Assembly: GCA_020721005.1 (NCBI GenBank)
Contig: DYNP01000003.1
Coordinates: forward strand, 124,001 to 188,000
Length of the DNA: 64,000 nt
Origin: Thiomargarita sp.
Lineage (GTDB): Bacteria > Pseudomonadota > Gammaproteobacteria > Beggiatoales > Beggiatoaceae
Direction of reading: 5' to 3'
Part shown: positions 49,495-58,240 of the stretch, in pieces
Layout: each line of letters opens with the position of its first letter
Position numbering within the stretch: the first letter of the stretch is position 1
Notes under the pieces: model-generated
Database searches by the model: none
What the model saw: the letters and a program-made list of their open reading frames with translations, nothing else
Told to the model about the DNA's origin: nothing
Position numbers and translations under genes: made by a program

Positions 49495-51261
49495 TTAATT
49501 GATTATGTTATCGGGGGGAATACCAAAAATGCGCAGAGCCTCAGTCATCACTTTGGCAAATACCGGGGCAGCCACCGTTCCCCCATAATGACTGTCTTGT
49601 TGAGGCTCATCAATCACAATGGCCATGACCCAACGGGGAGAACTGACTGGGACTATACCAACAAACAAGGCCAAATAAGCATTTTCAGCATATTCTCCAT
49701 TTACAACTTTATGCACGGTCCCCGTTTTACCAGCCACTCTATAATTGGGAATCTTGGCTTCCTGAGCGGTGCCTCCAGGTTCAAGTACTGTTTCTAATAA
49801 GGTGAGCATCTGGCGGGCAGTTTTTGGGGAAATCACTGGCACTGCTGGTTTTATCCGGTCTCCACTGCCATTGAAAGGCTGAGGCTGGTTTGTGAGAAAA
49901 AAGCTAACGGGAACCAATTTACCCTGATTCCCAAATATGGTATAAGCACGGGCCAGTTGTAATAAAGTAGCATTGAGACCATAACCAAAAGCCAAAGTGG
50001 CCTGTTCAATGGGTTGCCAAACCGCACTGGGCGCTAAACGCCCGGGCACTTCACCTGGGAATTGACTGCCGGACACCTGACCAAATCCTGCCAGATGCAA
50101 GGTATTCCACAAGGATTGGGCAGGTAAATTCAGGGCAATTTTACTGGCGCCCACATTGCTGGATTTTTGGAGAATGGCAGTTAAATTGATTTTTCCGAAT
50201 GATTGTGGATCTCTGACTTCATATTCGCCAATGGTTAATGAACCCGGACTGGTGTCAATGAGACTGTCCGGAAAATATTGTCCACTGTTTAAGGCAGTTG
50301 CCAACGTAAAAGATTTGAGGGTAGAGCCAGGTTCCAATACGTCAGTTACAGCCCGATTTCGATAAAGGTCACTTTTGCGTTGTTGCCAATCATTGGGATT
50401 GTAAGCGGGTTGATTGACCATGGCTACAATTTCCCCGGTGGGAATGTCCAAAATAATGGCTGATCCAGCTTTGGCTTGATGGTTGATAACAGCCGCTTTA
50501 AGTTCCCGATAAGTATAATAGTGCAAGCGCCGATCTATGCTGAGTTGAAGATCTTTTCCAGATTGGGGAATTTCTAAATTGGCAATTTGTTCAATGGGTT
50601 GTCCAAATTGATCTTGAATAATCTGACGACTGCCCGGTCGACCTTTGAGTAGGGAATCGAGTGCCAATTCTAATCCTTCTTGTCCTTCATCATCAATATT
50701 AGTGAAGCCAATGACATGAGCACAAGTTTCTCCATCTGGATAGTAGCGACGATATTCTCGTTGTAAAAATACTCCCGGCACTTGCAATTGGGTCACTTGT
50801 TGGGCAATATTGGGCGAGATGTGGCGTTTAAGATAGACAAATCCCCGTTGTAGCCGCCCAGTTAAGGTGTTTTGCAAGTCAGTCGAGGTTAAATTTAATA
50901 CCGTCAGCAATTTCTGCCAATGGGATTGATCTTTCATGAATAATTCAGGGTGAATCCATACTGAATCGATGGGAGTGCTGATGGCTAAAGGTTCTCCATT
51001 GCGATCTAAGAGCATGCCACGATGGGCAGGAATGGGCACCGTTCTCAGATGCCTAGCACCCCATTGCCTTTGTAGAAATTCGTTGTGCATGACTTGTAAA
51101 TAAATCGCTCGCCAATATAAACTTAAAACCAAGATAAAAAATAGTCCCAATATCCAACGGCGTCTTTTGGAGAGGGAACGTTTCTTTTTAAGCAAGGTTT
51201 GGGTCGTTTTTAGGGAACGCAGTTTTTTGGGGGGAAGGGAAGATAGCCAGGAAATGGTCAT
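49495..51261 (-). CDS. ftsI: Septal peptidoglycan transpeptidase FtsI (PBP3)
   Basis: 588 residues. A basic cytoplasmic N-terminus and one membrane helix (WILGLFFILVLSLYWRAIYL) come first. The non-catalytic domain has HRGMLLDRNGEPLAIS and the transpeptidase domain has SXXK Ser-x-x-Lys in EPGSTLKSFT, SSN in LQKSSNVGAS, and KTG in RVAGKTGTVHK. Overlaps ftsL by 4 bases. The C-terminal tail (DNIIN) seems to be new: a duplicated copy downstream carries another ending. Confidence 0.96.
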   Translation of the reverse strand: MTISWLSSLPPKKLRSLKTTQTLLKKKRSLSKRRRWILGLFFILVLSLYWRAIYLQVMHNEFLQRQWGARHLRTVPIPAHRGMLLDRNGEPLAISTPIDSVWIHPELFMKDQSHWQKLLTVLNLTSTDLQNTLTGRLQRGFVYLKRHISPNIAQQVTQLQVPGVFLQREYRRYYPDGETCAHVIGFTNIDDEGQEGLELALDSLLKGRPGSRQIIQDQFGQPIEQIANLEIPQSGKDLQLSIDRRLHYYTYRELKAAVINHQAKAGSAIILDIPTGEIVAMVNQPAYNPNDWQQRKSDLYRNRAVTDVLEPGSTLKSFTLATALNSGQYFPDSLIDTSPGSLTIGEYEVRDPQSFGKINLTAILQKSSNVGASKIALNLPAQSLWNTLHLAGFGQVSGSQFPGEVPGRLAPSAVWQPIEQATLAFGYGLNATLLQLARAYTIFGNQGKLVPVSFFLTNQPQPFNGSGDRIKPAVPVISPKTARQMLTLLETVLEPGGTAQEAKIPNYRVAGKTGTVHKVVNGEYAENAYLALFVGIVPVSSPRWVMAIVIDEPQQDSHYGGTVAAPVFAKVMTEALRIFGIPPDNIIN

Positions 51262-51530
51262 GGCATCACTAAATAGTGAGTGTCTGCTGGAGAGGGAATG
51301 ATCATGTTCAGGCGTTGGCGAGCCTGTTCTTCAATAAGATGAGGTTGAGTTAAAGTACTGATTTCCAATTGAATTTTTCCACTTTCTTCTTGCAATTGGT
51401 AATGGTGTCGTTGTAAATTTTGCAGTTGAGTAAACAGGGAGCGATGTTCATGGCGGATTAAAATGAGGTGTAAGGCAGAGATGAAATTGATGAATATAAG
51501 TAGGGTGAACAGTGCAATTTTCATAATCAA
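51258..51530 (-). CDS. ftsL: Cell division protein FtsL
   Basis: 90 residues with one membrane helix near the N-terminus (ALFTLLIFINFISALHLILI), then a leucine-zipper-like coiled coil (LFTQLQNLQRHHYQLQEE) and the family motif EEQARQRLNMIIPSP. It overlaps rsmH and ftsI by 4 bases on each side, so all three are translationally coupled. Confidence 0.93.
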   Translation of the reverse strand: MIMKIALFTLLIFINFISALHLILIRHEHRSLFTQLQNLQRHHYQLQEESGKIQLEISTLTQPHLIEEQARQRLNMIIPSPADTHYLVMP

Positions 51531-52543
51531 ATACGTTCTGCGACACGTAAAACCGCACTTCTTGCCCGAGGGTTGGCGGCTATTTCTTCGTCATTAGGAT
51601 AAATAGGTCGAGTTATTTTTCGCAGTGTGGGTCGTAAGGCAGCAGCCGGTATGGGAATATGAGCTGGATAATGGTCTCCCTGGGCAGCTTGGCGGATAAA
51701 TCGTTTGACGATTCGGTCTTCTAGGGAATGAAAACTGATGCACAGGAGTCGTCCTTGGGGGGCCAGGAGTTTGGGAATTTGAGGTAAGATTTGTTGCAGT
51801 TGTTCCAATTCCCGATTGATGAAAATCCGCAGAGCTTGAAAGGTTTGAGTGGCGGGATGATGGTGAGCAGGCCAAGCAGGATGGGCTTGGGCAACAATAT
51901 CTGCCAATTGAACGGTAGTCGTCAGTGGGGTTTGTTGGCGAGTCATTATAATGGCTTTGGCAATTCGACGAGCATGGGGTTCTTCTCCATAATCCTTCAG
52001 GACAGTGATTAATTCTGCCAAAGATACGGTGTTTAACCAGTGTTGTAAGGTGGGACCTTGGCTGGTATTCATCCGCATGTCTAAGGGACCTTGGTGTCGA
52101 AAACTAAATCCCCTATCGGGATTATCCAATTGAGGTGAGGAAACTCCCAAGTCTAATAGGATTCCCATTATGGGTTGTGGCGAGGGAAATTGAGCCAATA
52201 CTTGTTCCAATTGGGAAAATGCGGCATGGACAATTTGAAACCTGGAATCTTGTTGAGCAATTTTTTGACCGGCTTCAATGGCTTCAGGATCTTGATCCAG
52301 GGCTAATAATTGTCCCCTTTCTGCAAGTTGTTCTAAAATAGCTCGGCTATGACCTCCTCTTCCAAAGGTACAATCCAGGTATCGACCTTCCGGTTGTATA
52401 TTTAAATGGGTAACAACCTCTTTCAGTAATACGGGTTGATGGGTTACTGAGGGGGGTAAAAGTGTACTGATAGTTAAACTCCTTGTTTTTAATGGCCGTA
52501 TTTTAAGAAAGGGCAAATCATATTTAGGCTTATTGCGGGTCAT
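51527..52543 (-). CDS. rsmH: 16S rRNA m4C1402 methyltransferase RsmH (MraW)
   Basis: SAM-dependent methyltransferase: HQPVLLKEVVTHLNIQPEG, DCTFGRGGHSRAIL (SAM motif), LLDLGVSSPQLDNPDRGFSF and ISFHSLEDRIVKRFI. The annotated ATG at 52543 gives 338 residues, about 25 more than usual. A perfect AAGGAG at 52484-52479 stands 7 bases before an ATC codon (52471-52469) that would give the usual length, so the true start is uncertain. Usually mraZ precedes it; here only an element lies upstream. Confidence 0.93.
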   Translation of the reverse strand: MTRNKPKYDLPFLKIRPLKTRSLTISTLLPPSVTHQPVLLKEVVTHLNIQPEGRYLDCTFGRGGHSRAILEQLAERGQLLALDQDPEAIEAGQKIAQQDSRFQIVHAAFSQLEQVLAQFPSPQPIMGILLDLGVSSPQLDNPDRGFSFRHQGPLDMRMNTSQGPTLQHWLNTVSLAELITVLKDYGEEPHARRIAKAIIMTRQQTPLTTTVQLADIVAQAHPAWPAHHHPATQTFQALRIFINRELEQLQQILPQIPKLLAPQGRLLCISFHSLEDRIVKRFIRQAAQGDHYPAHIPIPAAALRPTLRKITRPIYPNDEEIAANPRARSAVLRVAERI

Positions 52544-52664
52544 TTTAACCCTAAACGCCACATCTTTAAGGCTTTTCCCGGCAGTCATTATAGCAAATCA
52601 ACCCAATTAGGGCAATTCCTGTCTCTACTTTTCTATAGGAATGACAAAGTCATGGCTTTTTGAT

Positions 52665-52888
52665 TAGACTTTTTGCAAAAGTATACGATTATGAAAAAAT
52701 GAGAGTTGCCCATCAATTAAGGTAGGTTGGAGTGGAGGCTTTAGCCGGCCAGTGGTAGACCCTTGCAATTTGTGTATGTGGGGGGATGCCTACGGCTGAC
52801 CGGCTAAAGCCTCCACTCCAACGGGGATTTCCCTTTTATTTTTTCGTATCTCATCTTTATCGCATCATTTACTTTTACAAGAGGTCTA
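52665..52888. mobile_element. 224-bp MITE-like element, copy A
   Basis: Begins TAGACTTTTTGCAAAAG and ends CTTTTACAAGAGGTCTA, imperfect inverted ends, with a perfect 23-bp palindrome inside (GTTGGAGTGGAGGCTTTAGC at 52726 pairing with the complement ending at 52822). Both ends have TA at the outer edge, which would fit a TA-duplicating transposase. No coding capacity. It occupies most of the 408-base gap between rsmH and the amidase gene, which otherwise shows no gene. Confidence 0.8.
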
Positions 52889-52996
52889 TTATAATAATTA
52901 AACTTCAATCAAGTTATTAATAACCACGGCTTAACAAGCTTTTATAAAAATAATACCCCAAAAAGTCAAGTTGAAACAAAACCTGGAACTCATTCT

Positions 52997-53818
52997 GTGA
53001 ACTATCGTGTTGCTGCCATTCAAATGGCCTCTGGTCCTAATGTTAACGCCAACTTAAATGAAACTGCTCGCCTTATCCTAGAAGCAGCGAATATGGGGGC
53101 CCACTTAATTACTCTTCCGGAGAGTTTTGCCCTCATGCCCATCGATTCGGCTGACAATATTAAATTACGAGAATCTGTAGGGGAGGGAATGATTCAAGAA
53201 TTTTTAGCGCAACAGGCCAGCCGGCATCATGTGTGGATCGTCGGGGGCACGCTGCCTATGGTGGCCGAAGCCCCCAATAAATACCGTGCAGCCTGTTTGG
53301 TATTTAATCCCAAGGGACAAAATGTCGGTCGTTATGATAAAATGCATCTATTTGACGTCAATGTTTCCGAGCAGGAACGGTATTATGAATCTGAAACTAT
53401 GGAAGCAGGATTGCATATTGAAAGTTTGGATACGGATTTGGGTAAACTTGGATTGGTGGTTTGTTATGACCTACGCTTTCCAGAACTCTTTCGTTGCCTA
53501 CTGGATGAAGGAGTACAGATAATTACCGTCGCTTCAGCATTTACGGCAGTTACCGGCAAAGTCCATTGGGAAGTTCTACTCCGAGCCAGAGCTATTGAAA
53601 ACCTGTGTTATGTCATTGCAGCCAATCAAGGCGGTTATCACGTCAATGGAAGAGAAACTTACGGCAACAGCATGATTGTAGACCCTTGGGGAGCGATTCT
53701 CACCCGTCTTAATCGAGGCTCAGGCGTCATCTGTGCGGACATTGATTTGGAAAAACAAACCTTGTTACGACAACACTTTCCCTGTCACCAACACCGGAAA
53801 ATCAAATGTCATCGATGA
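52997..53818 (+). CDS. Nitrilase-superfamily amidohydrolase (Nit1/deaminated-glutathione amidase type)
   Basis: 273 residues starting at GTG. The catalytic triad is visible: Glu42 in ITLPESFALMP, Lys115 in GRYDKMHLFDV, Cys156 in LVVCYDLRFPELFR. The DLRFPELFR context and C-terminal FPCHQHR block match the Nit group whose members hydrolyse deaminated glutathione. Omega-amidase activity is an alternative. It stands alone with no obvious operon. Confidence 0.92.
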   Translation: MNYRVAAIQMASGPNVNANLNETARLILEAANMGAHLITLPESFALMPIDSADNIKLRESVGEGMIQEFLAQQASRHHVWIVGGTLPMVAEAPNKYRAACLVFNPKGQNVGRYDKMHLFDVNVSEQERYYESETMEAGLHIESLDTDLGKLGLVVCYDLRFPELFRCLLDEGVQIITVASAFTAVTGKVHWEVLLRARAIENLCYVIAANQGGYHVNGRETYGNSMIVDPWGAILTRLNRGSGVICADIDLEKQTLLRQHFPCHQHRKIKCHR

Positions 53819-54058
53819 CGTTTATAATTGCCCTCAACAATTTCCTTCCCAATTCGGAATGAAAAGAGCCCACTTTAAAGTTGAACTTCCTGCTGACCAC
53901 CCCAACTATTCTCAAACTGTTGAAGGGATTAAATTTAAGGACTGATCTCATTTCCCAAAATATGAGGAAGACAGAGCACTTTCCCCACTCTATTCCATAC
54001 AATCTTTAACAATAACCCATTCTCCCCTACTGTCAGAACAACCCATGAGAATATCGTC

Positions 54059-55678
54059 GTGTCTTCAATAAATCAAGCCAAAGCCGAAGCCCAAAAACTC
54101 ATCAAACGTTATAATCAACTGCAAGCAGAAGCCAAACAAGCCGATGCTGCAGAAGCCTCTCGAAAAGCCGCTGAAGCTGAAAAATTAGTCTCACAAATCA
54201 GTGCCTTACAAGGTGCTATTGCCAAATTGCAAGCCAAAGACAGAGAAGCTTTGGCCAAAAAACCAGCCACCACCACGGCCCCTCCATCCCCAGTCCCCAA
54301 ACCCAAGGTGGCCGGTCAAGAAGAATTAACTCCAGAACAAATTAAAAAGGCAGAAGCCGAGCGAAGGGAATTGGAATCCAGAATTAACCGTATTGAAGAA
54401 GCTCAACGAAAAACTCGCAATCAAATTGACCAATTGACACGAGCAAAAGCAGAGTTAACCCGGTTAAGAGAACAAGCAGAAAAAAATGCGTCCAGTGTGG
54501 CTACCGAGAAACGAATTCAAGAAGAAAAGTTACAAAAGGAGTTAGCCAGTCTTATTGCCAAAAAGGAAGCTGAACATTCCAATTTGAAGAAAGAAATGGA
54601 ACTGATTCGTTCCCAAGCTGAAAAGGATGCGGAATTGCTGAAAGTTCAGCGGGATGCAGCTCGAGCCATGATGGAAAAACAAAAAAAACTGGAGTTAGAA
54701 AAAATCAAAATTCGTCATCGTGGAGGCGGGCACAAAGCAGTGTGGATAGGAGTTGGTGTGGGGGGCGTCATGAGTGTTTTAACTGTGGCAGTAGTATTAT
54801 TATTCACCCCCATCGGCCAAAATTTACTGAGTAGTCAGCAAGCTTCCCCATCCCCTCGAGAAACCAAAGTCAGTTCCCCGGAAAAGCCAGTTGATCAATC
54901 CGCTGTTGCTGAAGAAGAGTCTCCACCAACTGCAGTGCGAGTACAAGCTGTAGGCACCTTTCAAGATCGATTGTCCAATGGGGGAGCCGGTCCCATCATG
55001 CTTATTTTACCAGAAGGCAGTTTTCTAATGGGCAGTTCCAACTCTTCTCTCAACCAAGATGAGCGCCCACAGGTTAAAGTTTCTTTACAAAGTTTTTCCA
55101 TCAGCAAATATGAAATCACTTTCGATGAATATGATGCATTTGCTGCAACCACGGGCAAAGAACTTCCCCGAGATCAAGGATGGGGACGCGGCAATCGCCC
55201 AGTCATCAATGTCAATTGGGAAGAAGCTTCTGAATATAGCAAATGGCTTACGGAACAAACTGGGAATCAATATCGTTTGCCCAGTGAGAGAGAATGGGAA
55301 TATGCAGCCGCTGCTGGGACCAGCACTGCCTTTTGGTGGGGCTATGAGATAGGACGTAATAATGCCAATTGTGGCAGTTGTGGCAGTCAATGGGATGCCA
55401 AGCAAACCGCTCCAGTTGGCAGTTTTCCCGCCAATGCCTTTGGACTGCATGATACCATTGGGAATATCATGGAATGGACCAACAGTTGCTACCGCTCCAG
55501 TTATCGGGGAGCTCCCGGGTTTGGACAAGAATGGGAGGGGGGAAATTGTTCCAAACGTATGGTTCGTGGTCCCTCTTTCAAAACTTACGAAAAAGATGTT
55601 CGCACCACCAGACGATTTAGCTATAGCAGTCGCACTCGCATGGACAGTTTGGGTTTTCGCGTGGCTCGGGCGAATTAA
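54059..55678 (+). CDS. Membrane protein: N-terminal coiled coil, one helix, periplasmic FGE-sulfatase domain
   Basis: 539 residues starting at GTG. Residues about 1-220 are charged, Ala/Glu/Lys-rich and strongly coiled coil, with a Pro-rich break at 69-88. One membrane helix lies at about 227-250. After a Ser/Pro linker, a formylglycine-generating-enzyme-like domain covers 311-538 (GSFLMGSSNS, ISKYEITFDEYDAF, RLPSEREWEYAAAAGT, GLHDTIGNIMEWT, LGFRVAR). The catalytic Cys of true sulfatase-activating enzymes is not seen at the C-terminal RMVRGPSF...RR block, so binding or other chemistry is likelier. The coiled coil should lie in the cytoplasm. Confidence 0.85.
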   Translation: MSSINQAKAEAQKLIKRYNQLQAEAKQADAAEASRKAAEAEKLVSQISALQGAIAKLQAKDREALAKKPATTTAPPSPVPKPKVAGQEELTPEQIKKAEAERRELESRINRIEEAQRKTRNQIDQLTRAKAELTRLREQAEKNASSVATEKRIQEEKLQKELASLIAKKEAEHSNLKKEMELIRSQAEKDAELLKVQRDAARAMMEKQKKLELEKIKIRHRGGGHKAVWIGVGVGGVMSVLTVAVVLLFTPIGQNLLSSQQASPSPRETKVSSPEKPVDQSAVAEEESPPTAVRVQAVGTFQDRLSNGGAGPIMLILPEGSFLMGSSNSSLNQDERPQVKVSLQSFSISKYEITFDEYDAFAATTGKELPRDQGWGRGNRPVINVNWEEASEYSKWLTEQTGNQYRLPSEREWEYAAAAGTSTAFWWGYEIGRNNANCGSCGSQWDAKQTAPVGSFPANAFGLHDTIGNIMEWTNSCYRSSYRGAPGFGQEWEGGNCSKRMVRGPSFKTYEKDVRTTRRFSYSSRTRMDSLGFRVARAN

Positions 55679-55953
55679 TCCTGACTTATCAACTGGATGG
55701 GACGATCTTGGGGTAAAGTGACTTGGACAAATCCGTTTCTATTAATTAAATTAGGGAACATGCTCCTAAGTTTTGAATGAATTGGCAATCAACCCATAAG
55801 TTATGGTCATCAAGTACGTTTTTATTCAAAATTTTGAGCTCATGCTTCTAACTCCAACAATTTTTAGAGTCATTGTATGACTTTGTCCCAAATCTTAGCT
55901 TGACACCTTCAACCCCAATCGTATCTAAATTACGCTGTGCACTATCCTACATT

Positions 55954-56313
55954 TCAACTTAATGCATCCAAATCTAACAATTTTTGAGCGATAGTATGCG
56001 ATAAGATGTGCATTTCTGTGATAATTGCTTGAGATCCTGCATGATCACCCGCCTGCTTTTTCTGTAATGCCAACTGACTGACTTTGTGGAATTTTTCATG
56101 AGGCTCAAACAAAGCTTCAAATGCCTGTTGAGCCTGTGGATTGCCCAAAGAAGCCACTTCGTTAGATCCCTCCCCATACAACCATTTCCCCAATTTACAG
56201 TCCTGATGAGAAGTCCCTTGGAAATCTATTTTTCCACTGAGGGCATTTTCTACACTTTTTAAGTATTGCACATGATCGTTAAGACGCATTAGAAAAAACG
56301 CTTTGCCAGGCAT
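55954..56313 (-). CDS. Stand-alone CZB (chemoreceptor zinc-binding) domain protein
   Basis: 119 residues, all CZB domain. The expected zinc ligands are present: His14, Cys39 in CKLGKWLYGEG, His72 and His76 in EPHEKFHKVS. In chemoreceptors and DgcZ this domain senses zinc or hypochlorite. Here it has no output domain, so it must act on a separate partner. No signal peptide. It follows the small GTPase by 171 bases on the same strand. Confidence 0.9.
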   Translation of the reverse strand: MPGKAFFLMRLNDHVQYLKSVENALSGKIDFQGTSHQDCKLGKWLYGEGSNEVASLGNPQAQQAFEALFEPHEKFHKVSQLALQKKQAGDHAGSQAIITEMHILSHTIAQKLLDLDALS

Positions 56314-56484
56314 ACCAATTTCCTTTGCAATGAAGGTTGGAAAATAAGCGGAAGAACCCTGTTTTCACTCTGCCTTTTTGGAGAGAAAACATGGAACTGT
56401 TAACTGAATTCATTGAAAATTATAGCATTTCAATTTTATAAGTTGACTGCGGGAACATGCCAAAATAAGTTGATGTTTCCAGGT

Positions 56485-57033
56485 TTAGCTTTTACTTTTC
56501 AAATTGGGATCTAATGAGTAAAGCAACGCTTGTAACAATAGAGACACCTCTTTTTTACTGCGTGCATCAACCTCAAAAAGCGGAGGATTTAGGTTGAGCA
56601 GTCGCAACTCCCGATGATAATCGCTGAGTTTGGGCGTGTTGGAAATGTCCGTGCGAGTCACTCCGATTGCGACTTGCGTATTTTTTATTAAATTGGCAAA
56701 TGCATTCAGAAAAAATCGCATGTCTTCCAAAGGTGAGACTCGGGCATTGTCAAGCAACAAAATAAGTCCCAATCCCCCTTCACTGATAATATCCCACATA
56801 AAATCAAATCGTTCCTGACCCGGAGTGCCATACAAGTGAATTTTATCCTGACTTTTGAGTTTGATCAGCCCGTAATCCAAACCCACAGTAACGGTTTTTT
56901 TGTATTCATGTAACGGATTTCGCTGAGTCGCCTTGGCCTCAGTCATAACCACGGGAATATCGCTGAGACTGCTGATGGCCGTGGTTTTTCCAGACCCTGT
57001 GGGACCGGTGAAAATTAATTTATATTGACTCAT
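56485..57033 (-). CDS. Small Ras-like GTPase
   Basis: 182 residues, one GTPase domain. P-loop GPTGSGKTT (10-18), switch I region with Thr47/Thr49 in KKTVTVGLDYG, G3 GTPGQERF (69-76) and G4 TRTD (126-129, in place of NKxD). This form is like the bacterial MglA/Rag-type small GTPases found in filamentous and gliding bacteria. It starts 3 bases after the stop of the pseudo-receiver gene, so the two are coupled. Confidence 0.9.
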   Translation of the reverse strand: MSQYKLIFTGPTGSGKTTAISSLSDIPVVMTEAKATQRNPLHEYKKTVTVGLDYGLIKLKSQDKIHLYGTPGQERFDFMWDIISEGGLGLILLLDNARVSPLEDMRFFLNAFANLIKNTQVAIGVTRTDISNTPKLSDYHRELRLLNLNPPLFEVDARSKKEVSLLLQALLYSLDPNLKSKS

Positions 57034-57036
57034 AAT

Positions 57037-58206
57037 TTATTCCTGACCACGCAATCTGGCCAAAATTCTTTGGAACAATCCGCGTTTATTTTTATCTGAT
57101 CCATTGGGATTAAGAGCTTGTCGAGCCCGTTTTTCCAAACGCCGATCAATAAAGGCCAGTTTGATTGCACAGGCAGCACTGAAGAATGAGAATACATAAC
57201 GTTGGGGAATTTCCAATACTTTTGCAGTGTCCAATAAACTGTGGGGATGGGCAATCCACAAGGCAGAAATTTCTAAAGCATGGGGGGTGACTATTAGGTG
57301 AGTAAAATTGGGCCAATGAATAAGGACCACATCTTTGGTCAAATCAGTCCCTTTAGGAATTTTGCCACGGGCCGTCCATAAGGCGACTTTCCACAAAAAA
57401 TTGTCCAAGGGTTGCATGGTCAATTTTCCCGCCACTTGGCGTTGTTGGACTTCGCTGTGGCTGAGCGTGATCAGGCGCAAATGACTGTTGCTGGCCAAAG
57501 GTAATAAGGTCATCGTTCGCAATTGATTTTCGGTGGCATCACAGCCGCACAGTAATTGATTTTTTTCAGGATATAAGATCATGGGTGTATACAATCCTTC
57601 TATAGAAACTCCACCAGTTTGCAGTTGTTGAGCCACGGAAAAAGCCTTCTCAAAAAAGCCCTGTAGATATTTTTCTGGCTCGTAATAAACTTTTTCCACT
57701 TCAGCTGGATTTTTAGGATTGATATCAGCCATATAGCCGCAAAATTGATGTAAAACTTCTTCCTCTGCTTCCAAATTCAATTCTGTATTTAGTTTGGATT
57801 GACGAGTGCTTTGGGTCAATTGCTCACCTTGTGCCTGCACCGGGGCTAAGGCTTCTACAGTCTTAAGCTTTTGTTCCTGATGCAATTGTTTCGCTTTGGA
57901 AAGGGCTTTGAGTAATTTTTCAATTTCAATGGGTTTTTTGACGAAGAAAGTCCCGGCGATATCTTTTTGATTTAAGGATAAAACGACAGTGGGCAATTGA
58001 GAATAGCTGGCTCGGTAACCAGCCCATAATTTCATGGCATCTAAGCCATCCAGGTCAAAAATGGTGGTTTCAGCCTCATCTGTTCGTTCAACCAGTAGGT
58101 AATCGCCCCTTCCGGGCCCGTTAAATACCATCTCGAGAATTTTACGAGTTTGATTGTCCATGCCAAGTGTGGTCACTCGCAATGGTTTGTTAATAGGTTG
58201 ATTCAT
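57037..58206 (-). CDS. Unknown protein with pseudo-receiver N-terminus, partner of the small GTPase
   Basis: 389 residues. Residues about 8-100 resemble a receiver fold: LRVTTLGMD, candidate phospho-site Asp51/Asp53 in TIFDLDGLD, and Lys-Pro in FFVKKPIEIEKLLKAL. A linker (100-160) leads to a larger domain (about 160-340) that I do not recognise, containing LLCGCDATENQLRT and WPNFTHLIVTPHALEI. The C-terminal helix set (SLLDTAKVLEIPQRYVFSFF) and basic tail follow. Not a standard response regulator. The order and 3-base gap to the GTPase indicate joint function. Confidence 0.75.
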   Translation of the reverse strand: MNQPINKPLRVTTLGMDNQTRKILEMVFNGPGRGDYLLVERTDEAETTIFDLDGLDAMKLWAGYRASYSQLPTVVLSLNQKDIAGTFFVKKPIEIEKLLKALSKAKQLHQEQKLKTVEALAPVQAQGEQLTQSTRQSKLNTELNLEAEEEVLHQFCGYMADINPKNPAEVEKVYYEPEKYLQGFFEKAFSVAQQLQTGGVSIEGLYTPMILYPEKNQLLCGCDATENQLRTMTLLPLASNSHLRLITLSHSEVQQRQVAGKLTMQPLDNFLWKVALWTARGKIPKGTDLTKDVVLIHWPNFTHLIVTPHALEISALWIAHPHSLLDTAKVLEIPQRYVFSFFSAACAIKLAFIDRRLEKRARQALNPNGSDKNKRGLFQRILARLRGQE

Positions 58207-58240
58207 AATAGTTATTATTTTATCAGCAAGTTTAAGTTGT

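Noticed and set aside
53733-53945. 70-codon frame overlapping the end of the amidase gene
   Set aside because: The first part is a shadow of the amidase C-terminus and the rest lacks gene-like features.
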